Assembly (NCBI RefSeq): GCF_000973725.1
Contig: NZ_CP009621.1
Coordinates: 5,015,001 to 5,079,000, forward strand
Length of the DNA: 64,000 nucleotides
Origin: Pontibacter korlensis
GTDB taxonomy: Bacteria; Bacteroidota; Bacteroidia; Cytophagales; Hymenobacteraceae
Direction: 5' to 3'
The position numbers and the translations under genes were made by a program. The notes beneath the pieces were generated by a model, which made no database searches, was not told where the DNA came from, and saw nothing but the letters and a program-made list of their open reading frames with translations. Of this stretch, positions 1 through 8,327 are shown one piece after another (within the stretch, counting starts at the first letter, position 1; each line of letters begins with the position of its first letter).

Positions 1-800
1 ACGGTTCTGTTCCTGGTATACAATTGGCGCATGCTGGCCGTAAAGCCAGTCATAACCGTCCCTGGGATGGTGCCACACCTATCTTCCCTGAGGAGGAGAG
101 CGGCTGGCAAACAGTAGCACCTAGTGCCGTACCTTTTGCAGAAGGTGGACCTGTACCGCACGAGCTAAGCGAGCAGGAAATTGCAGGCGTAATAGATGCC
201 TTCGAGGCAGCTGCGAAACGATCCTTCCAAGCAGGTTTTAAAGTAGCCGAGATACATGCTGCCCATGGCTACCTGCTGCATGAGTTTTACTCCCCGCTCA
301 GCAACAAACGCACCGACAAGTATGGCGGATCTTTCGAGAACCGCATACGACTGCTGCTGGAAGTAACTGAGCGTGTGCGCAAGGTGTGGCCAGAGGAGCT
401 TCCGCTGATCGTGCGCATCTCCGCTACCGACTGGACCGAAGGAGGCTGGACTGGCGAAGACTCTGTGGCCCTGGCCCTGGAGCTGAAGAAGCGAGGCGTT
501 GACCTGATTGACTGCTCCACTGGCGGAAATGTACCACGTGCTTCCATCCCTGTTGGCCCAGGGTACCAGGTGCCGTTTGCTGCCCAGGTACGACAGCAGG
601 TTAACATTTTAACCGGAGCCGTAGGTATTATAACCGATGCCAGGCAGGCAGAGAAAATTCTCCAAAACAATCAAGCTGATATCGTGCTTTTGGCAAGAGA
701 ACTGCTCCGTGACCCGTACTTCCCAATGCATGCAGCCCTTGAACTGGGCGATGAGCATGTGTGGCCGCCACAATATGAGCGTGCAAAACCGCGCCATTAA
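1..800 (+). CDS. NADH:flavin oxidoreductase, Old Yellow Enzyme family (5' end outside window)
   Basis: FMN-dependent TIM-barrel ene-reductase of the OYE family, YqjM-like branch, which reduces activated C=C bonds with NAD(P)H. The reading frame is open from base 3, so the N-terminal FMN-binding part lies outside the window; about 265 C-terminal residues are visible. Family signatures seen: HAAHGYLLHEFYSP with the substrate-binding His pair, then NKRTDKYGGSFENR, and the phosphate-binding end with LARELLRDPYF. The stop is TAA at 798-800. A small acetyltransferase follows after 52 bases in the same direction. The physiological substrate cannot be told from sequence. Confidence 0.9.
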   Translation, partial: GSVPGIQLAHAGRKASHNRPWDGATPIFPEEESGWQTVAPSAVPFAEGGPVPHELSEQEIAGVIDAFEAAAKRSFQAGFKVAEIHAAHGYLLHEFYSPLSNKRTDKYGGSFENRIRLLLEVTERVRKVWPEELPLIVRISATDWTEGGWTGEDSVALALELKKRGVDLIDCSTGGNVPRASIPVGPGYQVPFAAQVRQQVNILTGAVGIITDARQAEKILQNNQADIVLLARELLRDPYFPMHAALELGDEHVWPPQYERAKPRH

Positions 801-852
801 ACCAACGTCCGGCATCTGCAGCCGTAATGTAGACGAAACAATTAACTTTAAT

Positions 853-1137
853 ATGAGCGAGAACATAATTCATGACGAGGAAGACCTGCGCTTTTACATG
901 CAAATAGATGGAGATGAGGCTGAGCTAACCTATACATACCCCGAAACCGAAGTAATGGACTTTGACCATACTTATGTGCCGGAGGATAGCCGCGGGCAAG
1001 GCGTAGCCGATAAACTCGTAAAGCAGGGGTTGGAGTATGCCAAGTCAAACAACTATAAGATAATTGCCTCCTGCCCGGTTGTAGAGGCCTACCTAAAGCG
1101 CCACCCTGAGTACCAGGAGATGGTATACCCGGTATAG
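853..1137 (+). CDS. Small GNAT-type N-acetyltransferase (YjdJ/GNAT_2-like)
   Basis: 94-residue single-domain protein of the small Gcn5-related acetyltransferase group. The acetyl-CoA loop is visible as EDSRGQGVADKLV, followed by a helix and the typical end ASCPVVEAYLKRHPEYQ. The frame is open further upstream, inside the OYE gene, but the ATG at 853 gives the usual family length and lies outside that gene. It ends just before a strong terminator. Substrate unknown; members are usually annotated only as predicted acetyltransferases. Confidence 0.85.
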   Translation: MSENIIHDEEDLRFYMQIDGDEAELTYTYPETEVMDFDHTYVPEDSRGQGVADKLVKQGLEYAKSNNYKIIASCPVVEAYLKRHPEYQEMVYPV

Positions 1138-1202
1138 GTCTTCATGCATAAAATTTAACTGCTGCTGTTGCCAAGCCAGGCAAAACAGCTATCTTAGCCA
1201 CT

Positions 1203-1246
1203 ACATCCTGCTTATGATTTATTTCTATAGGCAGGATGTTTTTTTT
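1203..1246 (+). terminator. Rho-independent terminator
   Basis: Nine-base-pair stem (ACATCCTGC with GCAGGATGT) followed by a run of eight T. It closes the OYE-acetyltransferase unit. Confidence 0.85.
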
Positions 1247-1272
1247 ATCTGACTCATCTTAAATTCTTGTAC

Positions 1273-2922
1273 ATGAACACACGCAGTATCTTCAGCATGC
1301 TGGCCCTTGGCGGTGCACTTTGGCTGGGTGCCACTACAGCACAGGCACAGGAGTTTACCCGCCAAGATACCCTGCGCGGCAGCATTACACCAGAGCGCGC
1401 TTGGTGGGACCTTACCTTTTATCATCTGAATATAGCTGTAAACCCACAAGACAGCAGCGTGCAGGGCAGCAATACCATTCGCTACAAAGTACTGGAGCCA
1501 CAAAAGCGCATGCAGGTAGATTTGCAGCCACCAATGCGCATTAGCCGCGTAACCCAGAATGGCAAAGAGTTACAAGTACAGCAGGATGGGAATGTGTGGT
1601 ACGTACAGCTACAGGAGCAGCAAAAAGCAGGTGAGGAAAAAGAGATAAAGGTTTATTATGGAGGCAAGCCCCAGGTAAGTGAAAACCCACCATGGAGCGG
1701 CGGCATGACCTGGCAATATGATGCCAACGGGAAGCCTTTTGTAGCCAACTCCAACCAAGGGGATGGTGCCAGCCTTTGGTGGCCTTGTAAAGACCATATG
1801 TACGACGAGCCAGACAGCATGCGCATTAGCGTGCGTGCCCCAAAAGGCCTGATGGATGTTAGCAATGGTAGGCTGAAGGGCGTTCAGGAACATGCCGATG
1901 GTAGCAAGACCTATAGCTGGTATGTAGCGAATCCGATAAACAATTATGGTGTGAACGTGAGTATCGGGGACTACGCCCATTTTTCAGATACTTACCAGGG
2001 GGAGAAAGGTAAACTAGACCTCAACTTTTACCCGCTGAGCTATAACCTGGAGAAGGCCAAGAAGCAGTTTACGCAAACGCACCAGATGCTGCAAGCCTTC
2101 GAGCACTGGTTCGGCCCTTACCCTTTCTATGAGGACGGCTTTAAGCTGGTAGAGGTACCTTACCTTGGCATGGAGCATCAGAGCTCTGTCACTTACGGCA
2201 ACGGCTACCAAAACGGCTACCTTGGCCGCGACCTGAGTGGCACAGGCTGGGGTCTGAAGTTCGACTTCATCATCATCCATGAGGCTGGCCACGAATGGTT
2301 TGCCAACAACATCACATACAAGGATATTGCTGACATGTGGATTCATGAGAGTTTCACAAACTACTCAGAGTCCCTGTTTCTGGATTACCACTACGGCACC
2401 AAGGCTGCCAATGAGTACGTGATTGGGCTTCGAAACATCATTCAAAACGACAAACCTATCATCGGAAAGTATGATGTAAACCACTCCGGGTCAGGCGATA
2501 TGTATCCGAAGGGAGCCAACATGCTGCACAACTTTCGCCAGATCGTGAACAACGATGAAAAATGGCGCAGCATTTTGCGTGGCCTAAACAAAGACTTCTA
2601 CCACCAGACTGTCACAACCAAGCAGATCGAGAATTACCTGAGCCAGCACATAGGCCGCGACCTGACACCCGTGTTTGATCAGTACCTACGTGACGTGCGC
2701 ATTCCGAGGCTAGAGTATAAGCAGGATGGTAAGAAGCTGCAGTACCGCTGGGCAAACAGCGTTGACACCTTCAACATGCCAGTAAAAGTGTACATCAACG
2801 GGAAAGAGCAGTGGTTAGAGCCTACTACCCAATGGCAGGAGCTCAAAGACGTAAAGAAAAACGCAAAACTGACTGTGGACCCTAACTTTTATGTAACGGA
2901 GCAAAAGGTATCCGCTGCTTAG
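1273..2922 (+). CDS. Secreted M1-family metallopeptidase
   Basis: Zinc aminopeptidase-like protein of family M1, 549 residues. A Sec signal peptide is present (hydrophobic LALGGALWLGATTAQA, cleavage near AQA-QE). The N-terminal beta domain is followed by the exopeptidase loop LGMEH (Glu about residue 301) and the zinc site HEAGH at 336-340 with the third ligand Glu 359 in WIHESF. The ATG at 1273 was chosen over an in-frame TTG two codons earlier because it starts the signal peptide directly. Likely a periplasmic or cell-surface peptidase that trims peptides for nutrition. It lacks the long C-terminal helical domain of full-size PepN, as is common in secreted Bacteroidota members. Confidence 0.93.
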   Translation: MNTRSIFSMLALGGALWLGATTAQAQEFTRQDTLRGSITPERAWWDLTFYHLNIAVNPQDSSVQGSNTIRYKVLEPQKRMQVDLQPPMRISRVTQNGKELQVQQDGNVWYVQLQEQQKAGEEKEIKVYYGGKPQVSENPPWSGGMTWQYDANGKPFVANSNQGDGASLWWPCKDHMYDEPDSMRISVRAPKGLMDVSNGRLKGVQEHADGSKTYSWYVANPINNYGVNVSIGDYAHFSDTYQGEKGKLDLNFYPLSYNLEKAKKQFTQTHQMLQAFEHWFGPYPFYEDGFKLVEVPYLGMEHQSSVTYGNGYQNGYLGRDLSGTGWGLKFDFIIIHEAGHEWFANNITYKDIADMWIHESFTNYSESLFLDYHYGTKAANEYVIGLRNIIQNDKPIIGKYDVNHSGSGDMYPKGANMLHNFRQIVNNDEKWRSILRGLNKDFYHQTVTTKQIENYLSQHIGRDLTPVFDQYLRDVRIPRLEYKQDGKKLQYRWANSVDTFNMPVKVYINGKEQWLEPTTQWQELKDVKKNAKLTVDPNFYVTEQKVSAA

Positions 2923-3003
2923 CCAGTATTTCCGGGTCTGATAGTTATACTTGCAGGTAGCTCTGCAATTGCACATATTTATAATTCGCGATTTTACGAC
3001 AAC

Positions 3004-4272
3004 ATGGCCATGTACCGGACTTTTATACTTGCAGCACTTATACTTTTCTGCTTCACTAGAATAGCTTTTGCTCAGGATGCTTACATTTTACTTAAACCTG
3101 ACAGGCTGTTTGACGGCAAGCAGATGCGTGAAAGCTGGCAGGTGCTTGTAAAGAACGATAAAATAGAGGCCGTTGGCCCACGGTTGCAGGCACCAGCCAA
3201 TGCCGTAGTCCGGGATTTGAAAGGCACCACTTTATTGCCGGGTCTGATTGAAGGGCACAGCCACCTGTTGCTGCACCCTTATAACGAGACACCCTGGAAT
3301 AACCAGGTACTGCGTGAGTCGAGGGCAGAACGAATAGCAAGAGCTACCCTGCATGCCCAGCAAACATTACTGGCTGGTTTCACCACCGTACGCGACCTGG
3401 GCTCAGAGGGAGCCGGCTATGATGATGTAGGGTTAAAACAGGCCATAGAAAAAGGTGCCGTACCAGGGCCACGTATGTTAGTTGCCACCAAGGCACTGGT
3501 AGCAACAGGAAGCTACGGCCCCAAAGAGCTCAGTTACGACATTGCCGCGCCGATTGGTGCCGCAGAGGCCGACGGTATCGAAGGTGTTACCCGCGAAGTA
3601 CGCGACCAGATCGGGCATGGTGCCGACATCATCAAAGTATACGCTGATTACCGCTGGGGCTTAAATGGGGAGGCAGCCCCAACTTTCACACTTGCTGAAC
3701 TGAAGCAAATGGTGGAGGTTGCCAGCAGCAGCGGCAGGCCTGTAGTAGCGCATGCCTCTACTCCAGAGGGAATGCATCGCGCCATACTTGCTGGTGTTTC
3801 CACTATAGAACATGGTGATGGGGCCACACCAGAAATTTATCGCCTTATGAAAAAGCATAAGGTGGCCCTCTGCCCTACTCTGGCCGCCGGCGATGCCATC
3901 AGCCAGTACCGCGGTTGGCGCAAAGGCCAAGCCCCTGAGCCAGCACGTATCGGGCAAAAGCGGCAGAGTTTTAAGGCTGCCCTGGATGCAGGGGTAACTA
4001 TTTGTATGGGTGGTGATGTTGGCGTATTTACGCACGGTGATAACGCCCGTGAAATGGAAATGATGGTAGAGTATGGCATGAAGCCTCTGCAGGTGCTACA
4101 GTCTGCCACTTCCGTAAATGCTGACGTTTTTGGTTTGGCAGGTAAGGTAGGGCGCATCAAGCCTGGCTTACTGGCAGACATCATAGCTGTTTCCGGAGAT
4201 CCGGTTCAGAACATCAGCCAGGTGCGAGAGGTAAGGCTTGTGATGAAAGGTGGCAAAGTGTATAAGGACTAA
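3004..4272 (+). CDS. Secreted amidohydrolase-family protein (imidazolonepropionase/prolidase-like)
   Basis: 422-residue metal-dependent hydrolase with a Sec signal peptide ending near IAFA-QD. All metal-site elements of the superfamily are visible: HSH at residues 85-87, the bridging Lys 211 in IIKVYADY, His 250 (VVAHAS), His 270 (TIEHGD) and Asp 338 (GGDVGVF). This pattern matches the Xaa-Pro dipeptidase/imidazolonepropionase-like group often found secreted in Bacteroidota; the true substrate is open. Two ATGs lie two codons apart; the first is used. Its 3' end overlaps the convergent MscS gene by four bases. Confidence 0.9.
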   Translation: MAMYRTFILAALILFCFTRIAFAQDAYILLKPDRLFDGKQMRESWQVLVKNDKIEAVGPRLQAPANAVVRDLKGTTLLPGLIEGHSHLLLHPYNETPWNNQVLRESRAERIARATLHAQQTLLAGFTTVRDLGSEGAGYDDVGLKQAIEKGAVPGPRMLVATKALVATGSYGPKELSYDIAAPIGAAEADGIEGVTREVRDQIGHGADIIKVYADYRWGLNGEAAPTFTLAELKQMVEVASSSGRPVVAHASTPEGMHRAILAGVSTIEHGDGATPEIYRLMKKHKVALCPTLAAGDAISQYRGWRKGQAPEPARIGQKRQSFKAALDAGVTICMGGDVGVFTHGDNAREMEMMVEYGMKPLQVLQSATSVNADVFGLAGKVGRIKPGLLADIIAVSGDPVQNISQVREVRLVMKGGKVYKD

Positions 4273-5186
4273 ATCTGCTTCGGCAAAGGCTCCTGCCCCT
4301 CCCCGTCCCGGTAAAACCTTATGGTGGGGTAAGCAAACCGGATATCTGGTGAAGCGAGAAATTTTGTCAGCACGTCCTCCCAAATCAGGTGCTCGCTCTG
4401 GCGGCGGCGCAACAGGCTACATACATAGCGCATGGTTAGCTCAATGCCATTTTCGCGCACACGCGTAAACAAGTGAGGCTCCAGGTCTTCATAAAATATA
4501 AGATGTTGCTGCGACTGCCTCCTGATTTGCTCACGGGCAGCCTCGGTTAGTTGCTCTGCGTGCTCATGCATCACCTCCCAAAGTATACCCTTGGCCTTTT
4601 GCCAGTTGCTTTCGAAGGTTACAAGCACAGATACCTCTTGCCAGATAAACGGGAAACCATAGTTGTAATTTGCCTGTGGTTCAGTAAAAACCTTCAGGTT
4701 AGGAATATTTACTACCCGGCCTGTAGCCTGGTCAGCATTCACCCACCCCTGCACCTCGTTCAGGGTAAACTGAAACAGCCTTATATCAATCACATCCCCT
4801 ATGTGCTGCCCGATCTGTATGCGGTCACCAATATGGAAAGGGCGTTTCCAGATAATAAACACCCAACCTGCCATATTAAGTACGGGCTCACGAAGCGCCA
4901 AGACCAGACCTGCTGACAGCAGTCCCAGAAAAGTAGCTATAGAACGAAAGCCGTCGAACCAGATGTACGACAGCAAGAGCATTCCTACAACGGTGACCGT
5001 GTAGTTAGAAGCTTTGCGCCACTGATACTTTTTCCGAAGATCAGTCTGTTTATTTATAAAAAGGTACTGCAGAAACAGCCTTAATAGCCACAATACGCCT
5101 ACTAAGGCCAGTGAGAACAAGAGCCTTTCATAGAACTCAGGGCTTAACCCTGTCTGTGTAGCCAACCAATTTATAACACGATGCAT
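4269..5186 (-). CDS. MscS-family mechanosensitive ion channel
   Basis: 305-residue inner-membrane protein with about three N-terminal transmembrane helices, a pore-lining helix segment (TFLGLLSAGLVLALREPVLN) and the MscS beta domain beginning with FHIGDRIQIGQHIGDVIDI. It would open under membrane tension and release solutes on osmotic downshock. Starts at ATG 5186 and converges on the amidohydrolase gene with a four-base tail-to-tail overlap (stop TAG at 4271-4269). No adjacent partner gene. Confidence 0.9.
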   Translation of the reverse strand: MHRVINWLATQTGLSPEFYERLLFSLALVGVLWLLRLFLQYLFINKQTDLRKKYQWRKASNYTVTVVGMLLLSYIWFDGFRSIATFLGLLSAGLVLALREPVLNMAGWVFIIWKRPFHIGDRIQIGQHIGDVIDIRLFQFTLNEVQGWVNADQATGRVVNIPNLKVFTEPQANYNYGFPFIWQEVSVLVTFESNWQKAKGILWEVMHEHAEQLTEAAREQIRRQSQQHLIFYEDLEPHLFTRVRENGIELTMRYVCSLLRRRQSEHLIWEDVLTKFLASPDIRFAYPTIRFYRDGEGQEPLPKQI

Positions 5187-5604
5187 GACCTGTAGCTTTG
5201 CACCTGCTTACGCATAATAGGTTGTGCAGTGTTCTGTCTTCCTCAGGCCAAGTGTTAAAAACTGCACCTGCACGAACTGTTGGTTCGAGGCGCAAATTGT
5301 CCAATAATGCCAGTCTGGCTAAATATGCTGCTGGCACTTGAGACGCCCCTTTCGGTATAGTACAGCTATCATTCAGCCTAAAAATCATTACAACAAATGA
5401 GCATTAGGCCTTGTTGTTTAAACACAGTAATAGTACAAAGCAGGAGCATTTTTATTGTATATTAATATTCCTAAATTTGAGCAGATCGGGTATGGCAGCG
5501 GCAGTCTTAAGTGGCTTTCAGATTATAAGCAGCACTGTGCTTTCTATACTTCTGTGCTTATACTAAGCGCCTGTATTAGCTATCACTTTGATCTACGGCA
5601 TATA
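5187..5604. other. Intergenic region between divergent MscS and sigma-factor genes
   Basis: 418 bases without a convincing gene. The frame of the sigma factor is open upstream to 5455, but that part has no family similarity and lies mostly before or across the proposed promoter. Only weak inverted repeats are seen (for example CGAAC/GTTCG near 5274-5288). Confidence 0.5.
5472..5479 (+). promoter_or_regulatory. Candidate Bacteroidota -7 box for the sigma-factor gene
   Basis: TAAATTTG fits TAnnTTTG exactly. The -33 region is weak (T-rich stretch 5449-5456). A start of transcription near 5486 would exclude the upstream frame extension and support ATG 5605. Confidence 0.45.
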
Positions 5605-6342
5605 ATGGTTCAGAAGCAGAAGCTTTCACAACCAGATACAAATGAGCTGGATATAAACTCGGTTCGCATGGAAGAGCTGGAAGTATGGAATAGGTTTAGG
5701 GAAGGAAGTGAGGCTGATTTTACCCTCATATACAGGCGTTATGCTCCTGTAATGCTTCGCTATGGCCACCGCATTGCCCCAGACCGCGACCTGGTGAAAG
5801 ACTGCATCCAGCAGGTCTTCTTCCAGATCTGGAAAAGCCGTGAAAACCTCTCGAATCCTCCCAGTGTCAAAAACTACCTTCTGAAGGCCTTTCGCTGCGA
5901 ACTTGGCAAAAAGGCGTCTTTCAAAAGTAAGCACGAACCAATCAGCAACGATAACCAGGTAGGTACAGAGAGCTCGCACGAGGTGATGCTCATTAATTCC
6001 CAGTCCCTGGAGCTTAACCGGCAGAAGCTTCATCAGCTATTGACAAAATTACCTGAGCGGCAGCGTGAGGTGCTCTTCCTGAAATATTATACTGGCCTGC
6101 AGTACGAGGAGATAGCCGACATCATGGGCATCGACCAGAAATCTGTGTACAAGCTTACCTACAAGGCTATAGACAAGCTTCACCAACTCTTTCATGCTAA
6201 GCCTGAGGAAGAAACCTCTTCTATCGGAAAACGAGTAAGAGATTTAGCCTATAATTTAAGCCCGGCAAAAGATGATTCCTCACACACCTTATCTCCGCTG
6301 CCTGGGAAGAACTCTATTGCGCTCAACCTTGGGGAAGTATAA
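5605..6342 (+). CDS. RNA polymerase sigma factor, sigma-70 family, ECF type
   Basis: 245 residues. Region 2 is seen as DFTLIYRRYAPVMLRYG through VKDCIQQVFFQIWKSREN, and region 4 as LPERQREVLFLKYYTGLQYEEIADIMG with an HTH. It belongs to the Bacteroidota ECF group that often works with FecR-type anti-sigma factors and SusC/D loci, but no anti-sigma gene or TonB receptor lies next to it here. A roughly 50-residue C-terminal tail after region 4 (Ser/Lys/Pro-rich) is longer than in standard ECF factors. Start set at ATG 5605 because the upstream extension is not sigma-like and lies around a TAnnTTTG box. Confidence 0.9.
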   Translation: MVQKQKLSQPDTNELDINSVRMEELEVWNRFREGSEADFTLIYRRYAPVMLRYGHRIAPDRDLVKDCIQQVFFQIWKSRENLSNPPSVKNYLLKAFRCELGKKASFKSKHEPISNDNQVGTESSHEVMLINSQSLELNRQKLHQLLTKLPERQREVLFLKYYTGLQYEEIADIMGIDQKSVYKLTYKAIDKLHQLFHAKPEEETSSIGKRVRDLAYNLSPAKDDSSHTLSPLPGKNSIALNLGEV

Positions 6343-6407
6343 TTTATCTCCCGCCATTCGCTGGTTTTAGCATAGTTTTTTCGGATAAAATTGAGGCTTT
6401 CTGGTCT

Positions 6408-6436
6408 TTTGAATCCCCAATTTAACTGTACCTTTG
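6408..6436 (+). promoter_or_regulatory. Candidate promoter of the sugar transporter
   Basis: TTTG at 6408-6411, then 17 bases, then TACCTTTG at 6429-6436, a full match to the Bacteroidota -33/-7 consensus. It predicts a start near 6443 and a leader of about 270 nt. Confidence 0.6.
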
Positions 6437-6713
6437 CTTATACGGGTAGAGAGTAAGTCCCCACATTCTTCCTTTTCGGTTGTACTTTATGCCACAACCG
6501 AAAGGATACCTGATTGGGTAGCTGCATCTCTGTACTTGGTAGCTGACAAGCTAAGGCAGCATAGCTCTTGGTAAAGAAAAGGAACAGAGAATGTACTTTT
6601 CACTGGCAGGAGCAAGTTAAACTGATAAACCTTAGCCTTAACTCAAAGCCTGCTCACTACAGGAAAACTTAAGCAAACCTAACAACTAAACTCAATACTT
6701 AAATCAAACGATT
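6437..6713 (+). other. Long 5' leader with hairpin upstream of the sugar transporter
   Basis: The leader has an almost perfect inverted repeat, 6471-6483 with 6494-6505 (core TTTCGGTTGT/ACAACCGAAA, 10-nt loop). It is not followed by a T run, so it is not an obvious terminator. No known riboswitch class was recognised. Confidence 0.4.
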
Positions 6714-8132
6714 ATGGCCGGTGCTACTCATACGGACGTTAATACAGCCACTAAAGGGCCGAATAACGCCGTTACTCAAAACTACAAAGGGCCGCTGATA
6801 ACGGTTACCATGCTCTTCTTTATGTGGGGCTTTATTACGTGTTTAAATGATATCCTGATCCCGAAGCTGCAGCAGGTATTCACGCTGGACTTGTTCCAGG
6901 CTATGCTGATACAGACGGCATTCTTTGGAGCTTACTTTATTATCTCCCTGCTTTACTTCCTGTTGTCGATCAGTAAAGGCGACCCAATCCGCAAGATCGG
7001 CTACAAAAACGGTATCATAATTGGGTTAGTGGTTGCCGCCTTAGGTTGTGTGCTGTTTTACCCGGCTGCCAGCCTGCACAGCTATGGCTTCTTTCTAGGG
7101 GCTTTATTCGTTTTGGCTTCTGGTATTACGGTTCTGCAAATTGCCGCCAATCCCTATGTGGCTATACTTGGTCCGCCCGAAGGAGCTGCCAGCCGCCTGA
7201 ACATGACACAGGCCCTAAACTCACTTGGAACCACTGTAGCTCCTATTATTGGAGGTTACCTGATTTTTGGTGCTGTAAGTGCCACAGATACTGGAGCAGA
7301 CTCTGTAAAAATGCCCTACCTTGGCTTAGCCGCCGCACTGTTGGCCATAGCTTTTCTTATCAAGATAGCTAACTTGCCAAGCATTCAAAGCGAGGATGAA
7401 ATCAAACCAGATGCTGGCGCGCTGCGCTACCGCCACCTGGTACTTGGCATCATCTGTATTTTCGCCTATGTAGGAGGCGAGGTAGCGATAGGTAGTGCGC
7501 TCATTAACTTCTTCAGGCTTCCGGAGATTGCTGGTCTGGAAGAAGCAGAGGCTGGTCACTTTCTGGCCTTCTATTGGGGTGGAGCCATGGTTGGCCGCTT
7601 CTTTGGCGCTGTAGCATTATCTGGCATGACAAACGCCAACCGTAAATACATGATTATTGCTGGCATTGCAGCAGTGGTATTTGTCCTGTTGTACTTCGCC
7701 TATGGCATGAACGAAGCACTGATCGGCCTTGGCCTAATTGCCCTTAACTTTGCTGTTTTGATGCTGGGTCGCTTTATTCCAAGCAGAACACTGGGTGTTT
7801 TCGCAGCCACTGTAGTGGTGCTGTTGCTAATAACCAGCTTTGCTACTGGTGCGGTAGCCATGTGGTCAGCCATTGCTATTGGCCTGTTTAACTCTATCAT
7901 GTTCCCAACCATCTTTACCCTGGCTATCAAAGGACTTGGTGTACATACCAGCCAAGGTTCTTCGCTACTGGTAATGGCTATTGTTGGCGGTGCCATTATA
8001 CCACCACTGCAAGGCTATGTGGCAGATGTCACAGGTAACCTGCAGCTTTCGTTCCTGGTGCCACTGGTGTGCTACCTCTACATTATGTACTATGGATTTG
8101 CCGGATCCAAAGTTAGAGACGAGGCAGTATAA
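6714..8132 (+). CDS. Sugar MFS transporter, FHS family (glucose/galactose or fucose permease-like)
   Basis: 472 residues, about 12 transmembrane helices. The N-terminal half has the FHS-family signatures FFMWGFITCLNDILIP and, later, LQIAANPYVAILGPPEGAASRLN with TQALNSLGTTVAP. These are typical of sugar:H+ symporters of the GluP/FucP group; which sugar is carried is not certain. It stands alone, with a long leader before it and a strong terminator after it, so it is probably monocistronic and possibly controlled through its leader. Confidence 0.9.
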   Translation: MAGATHTDVNTATKGPNNAVTQNYKGPLITVTMLFFMWGFITCLNDILIPKLQQVFTLDLFQAMLIQTAFFGAYFIISLLYFLLSISKGDPIRKIGYKNGIIIGLVVAALGCVLFYPAASLHSYGFFLGALFVLASGITVLQIAANPYVAILGPPEGAASRLNMTQALNSLGTTVAPIIGGYLIFGAVSATDTGADSVKMPYLGLAAALLAIAFLIKIANLPSIQSEDEIKPDAGALRYRHLVLGIICIFAYVGGEVAIGSALINFFRLPEIAGLEEAEAGHFLAFYWGGAMVGRFFGAVALSGMTNANRKYMIIAGIAAVVFVLLYFAYGMNEALIGLGLIALNFAVLMLGRFIPSRTLGVFAATVVVLLLITSFATGAVAMWSAIAIGLFNSIMFPTIFTLAIKGLGVHTSQGSSLLVMAIVGGAIIPPLQGYVADVTGNLQLSFLVPLVCYLYIMYYGFAGSKVRDEAV

Positions 8133-8153
8133 TCGATACTTGCCTATACTTTC

Positions 8154-8187
8154 AAAGGCCAGTCTGTACATGCAGACTGGCCTTTTT
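8154..8187 (+). terminator. Rho-independent terminator
   Basis: Perfect 13-bp stem (AAAGGCCAGTCTG with CAGACTGGCCTTT), loop TACATG, T run. Ends the sugar-transporter transcript. Confidence 0.92.
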
Positions 8188-8327
8188 GTTATGACACAGT
8201 TTTAGCAAACCGCACATTAGTTACTCGCCCAGAATTGTTTAACTTACCGGTGGCTTTGCAATTATACTCTGGCGTTCACTCCTAGAGTTACTATAAAATA
8301 CAAGGCACAAGATTATCCAAGACCTGC

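Noticed and set aside
5455..5604. 50-residue N-terminal extension of the sigma factor
   Set aside because: No family similarity; lies before and across the proposed promoter.
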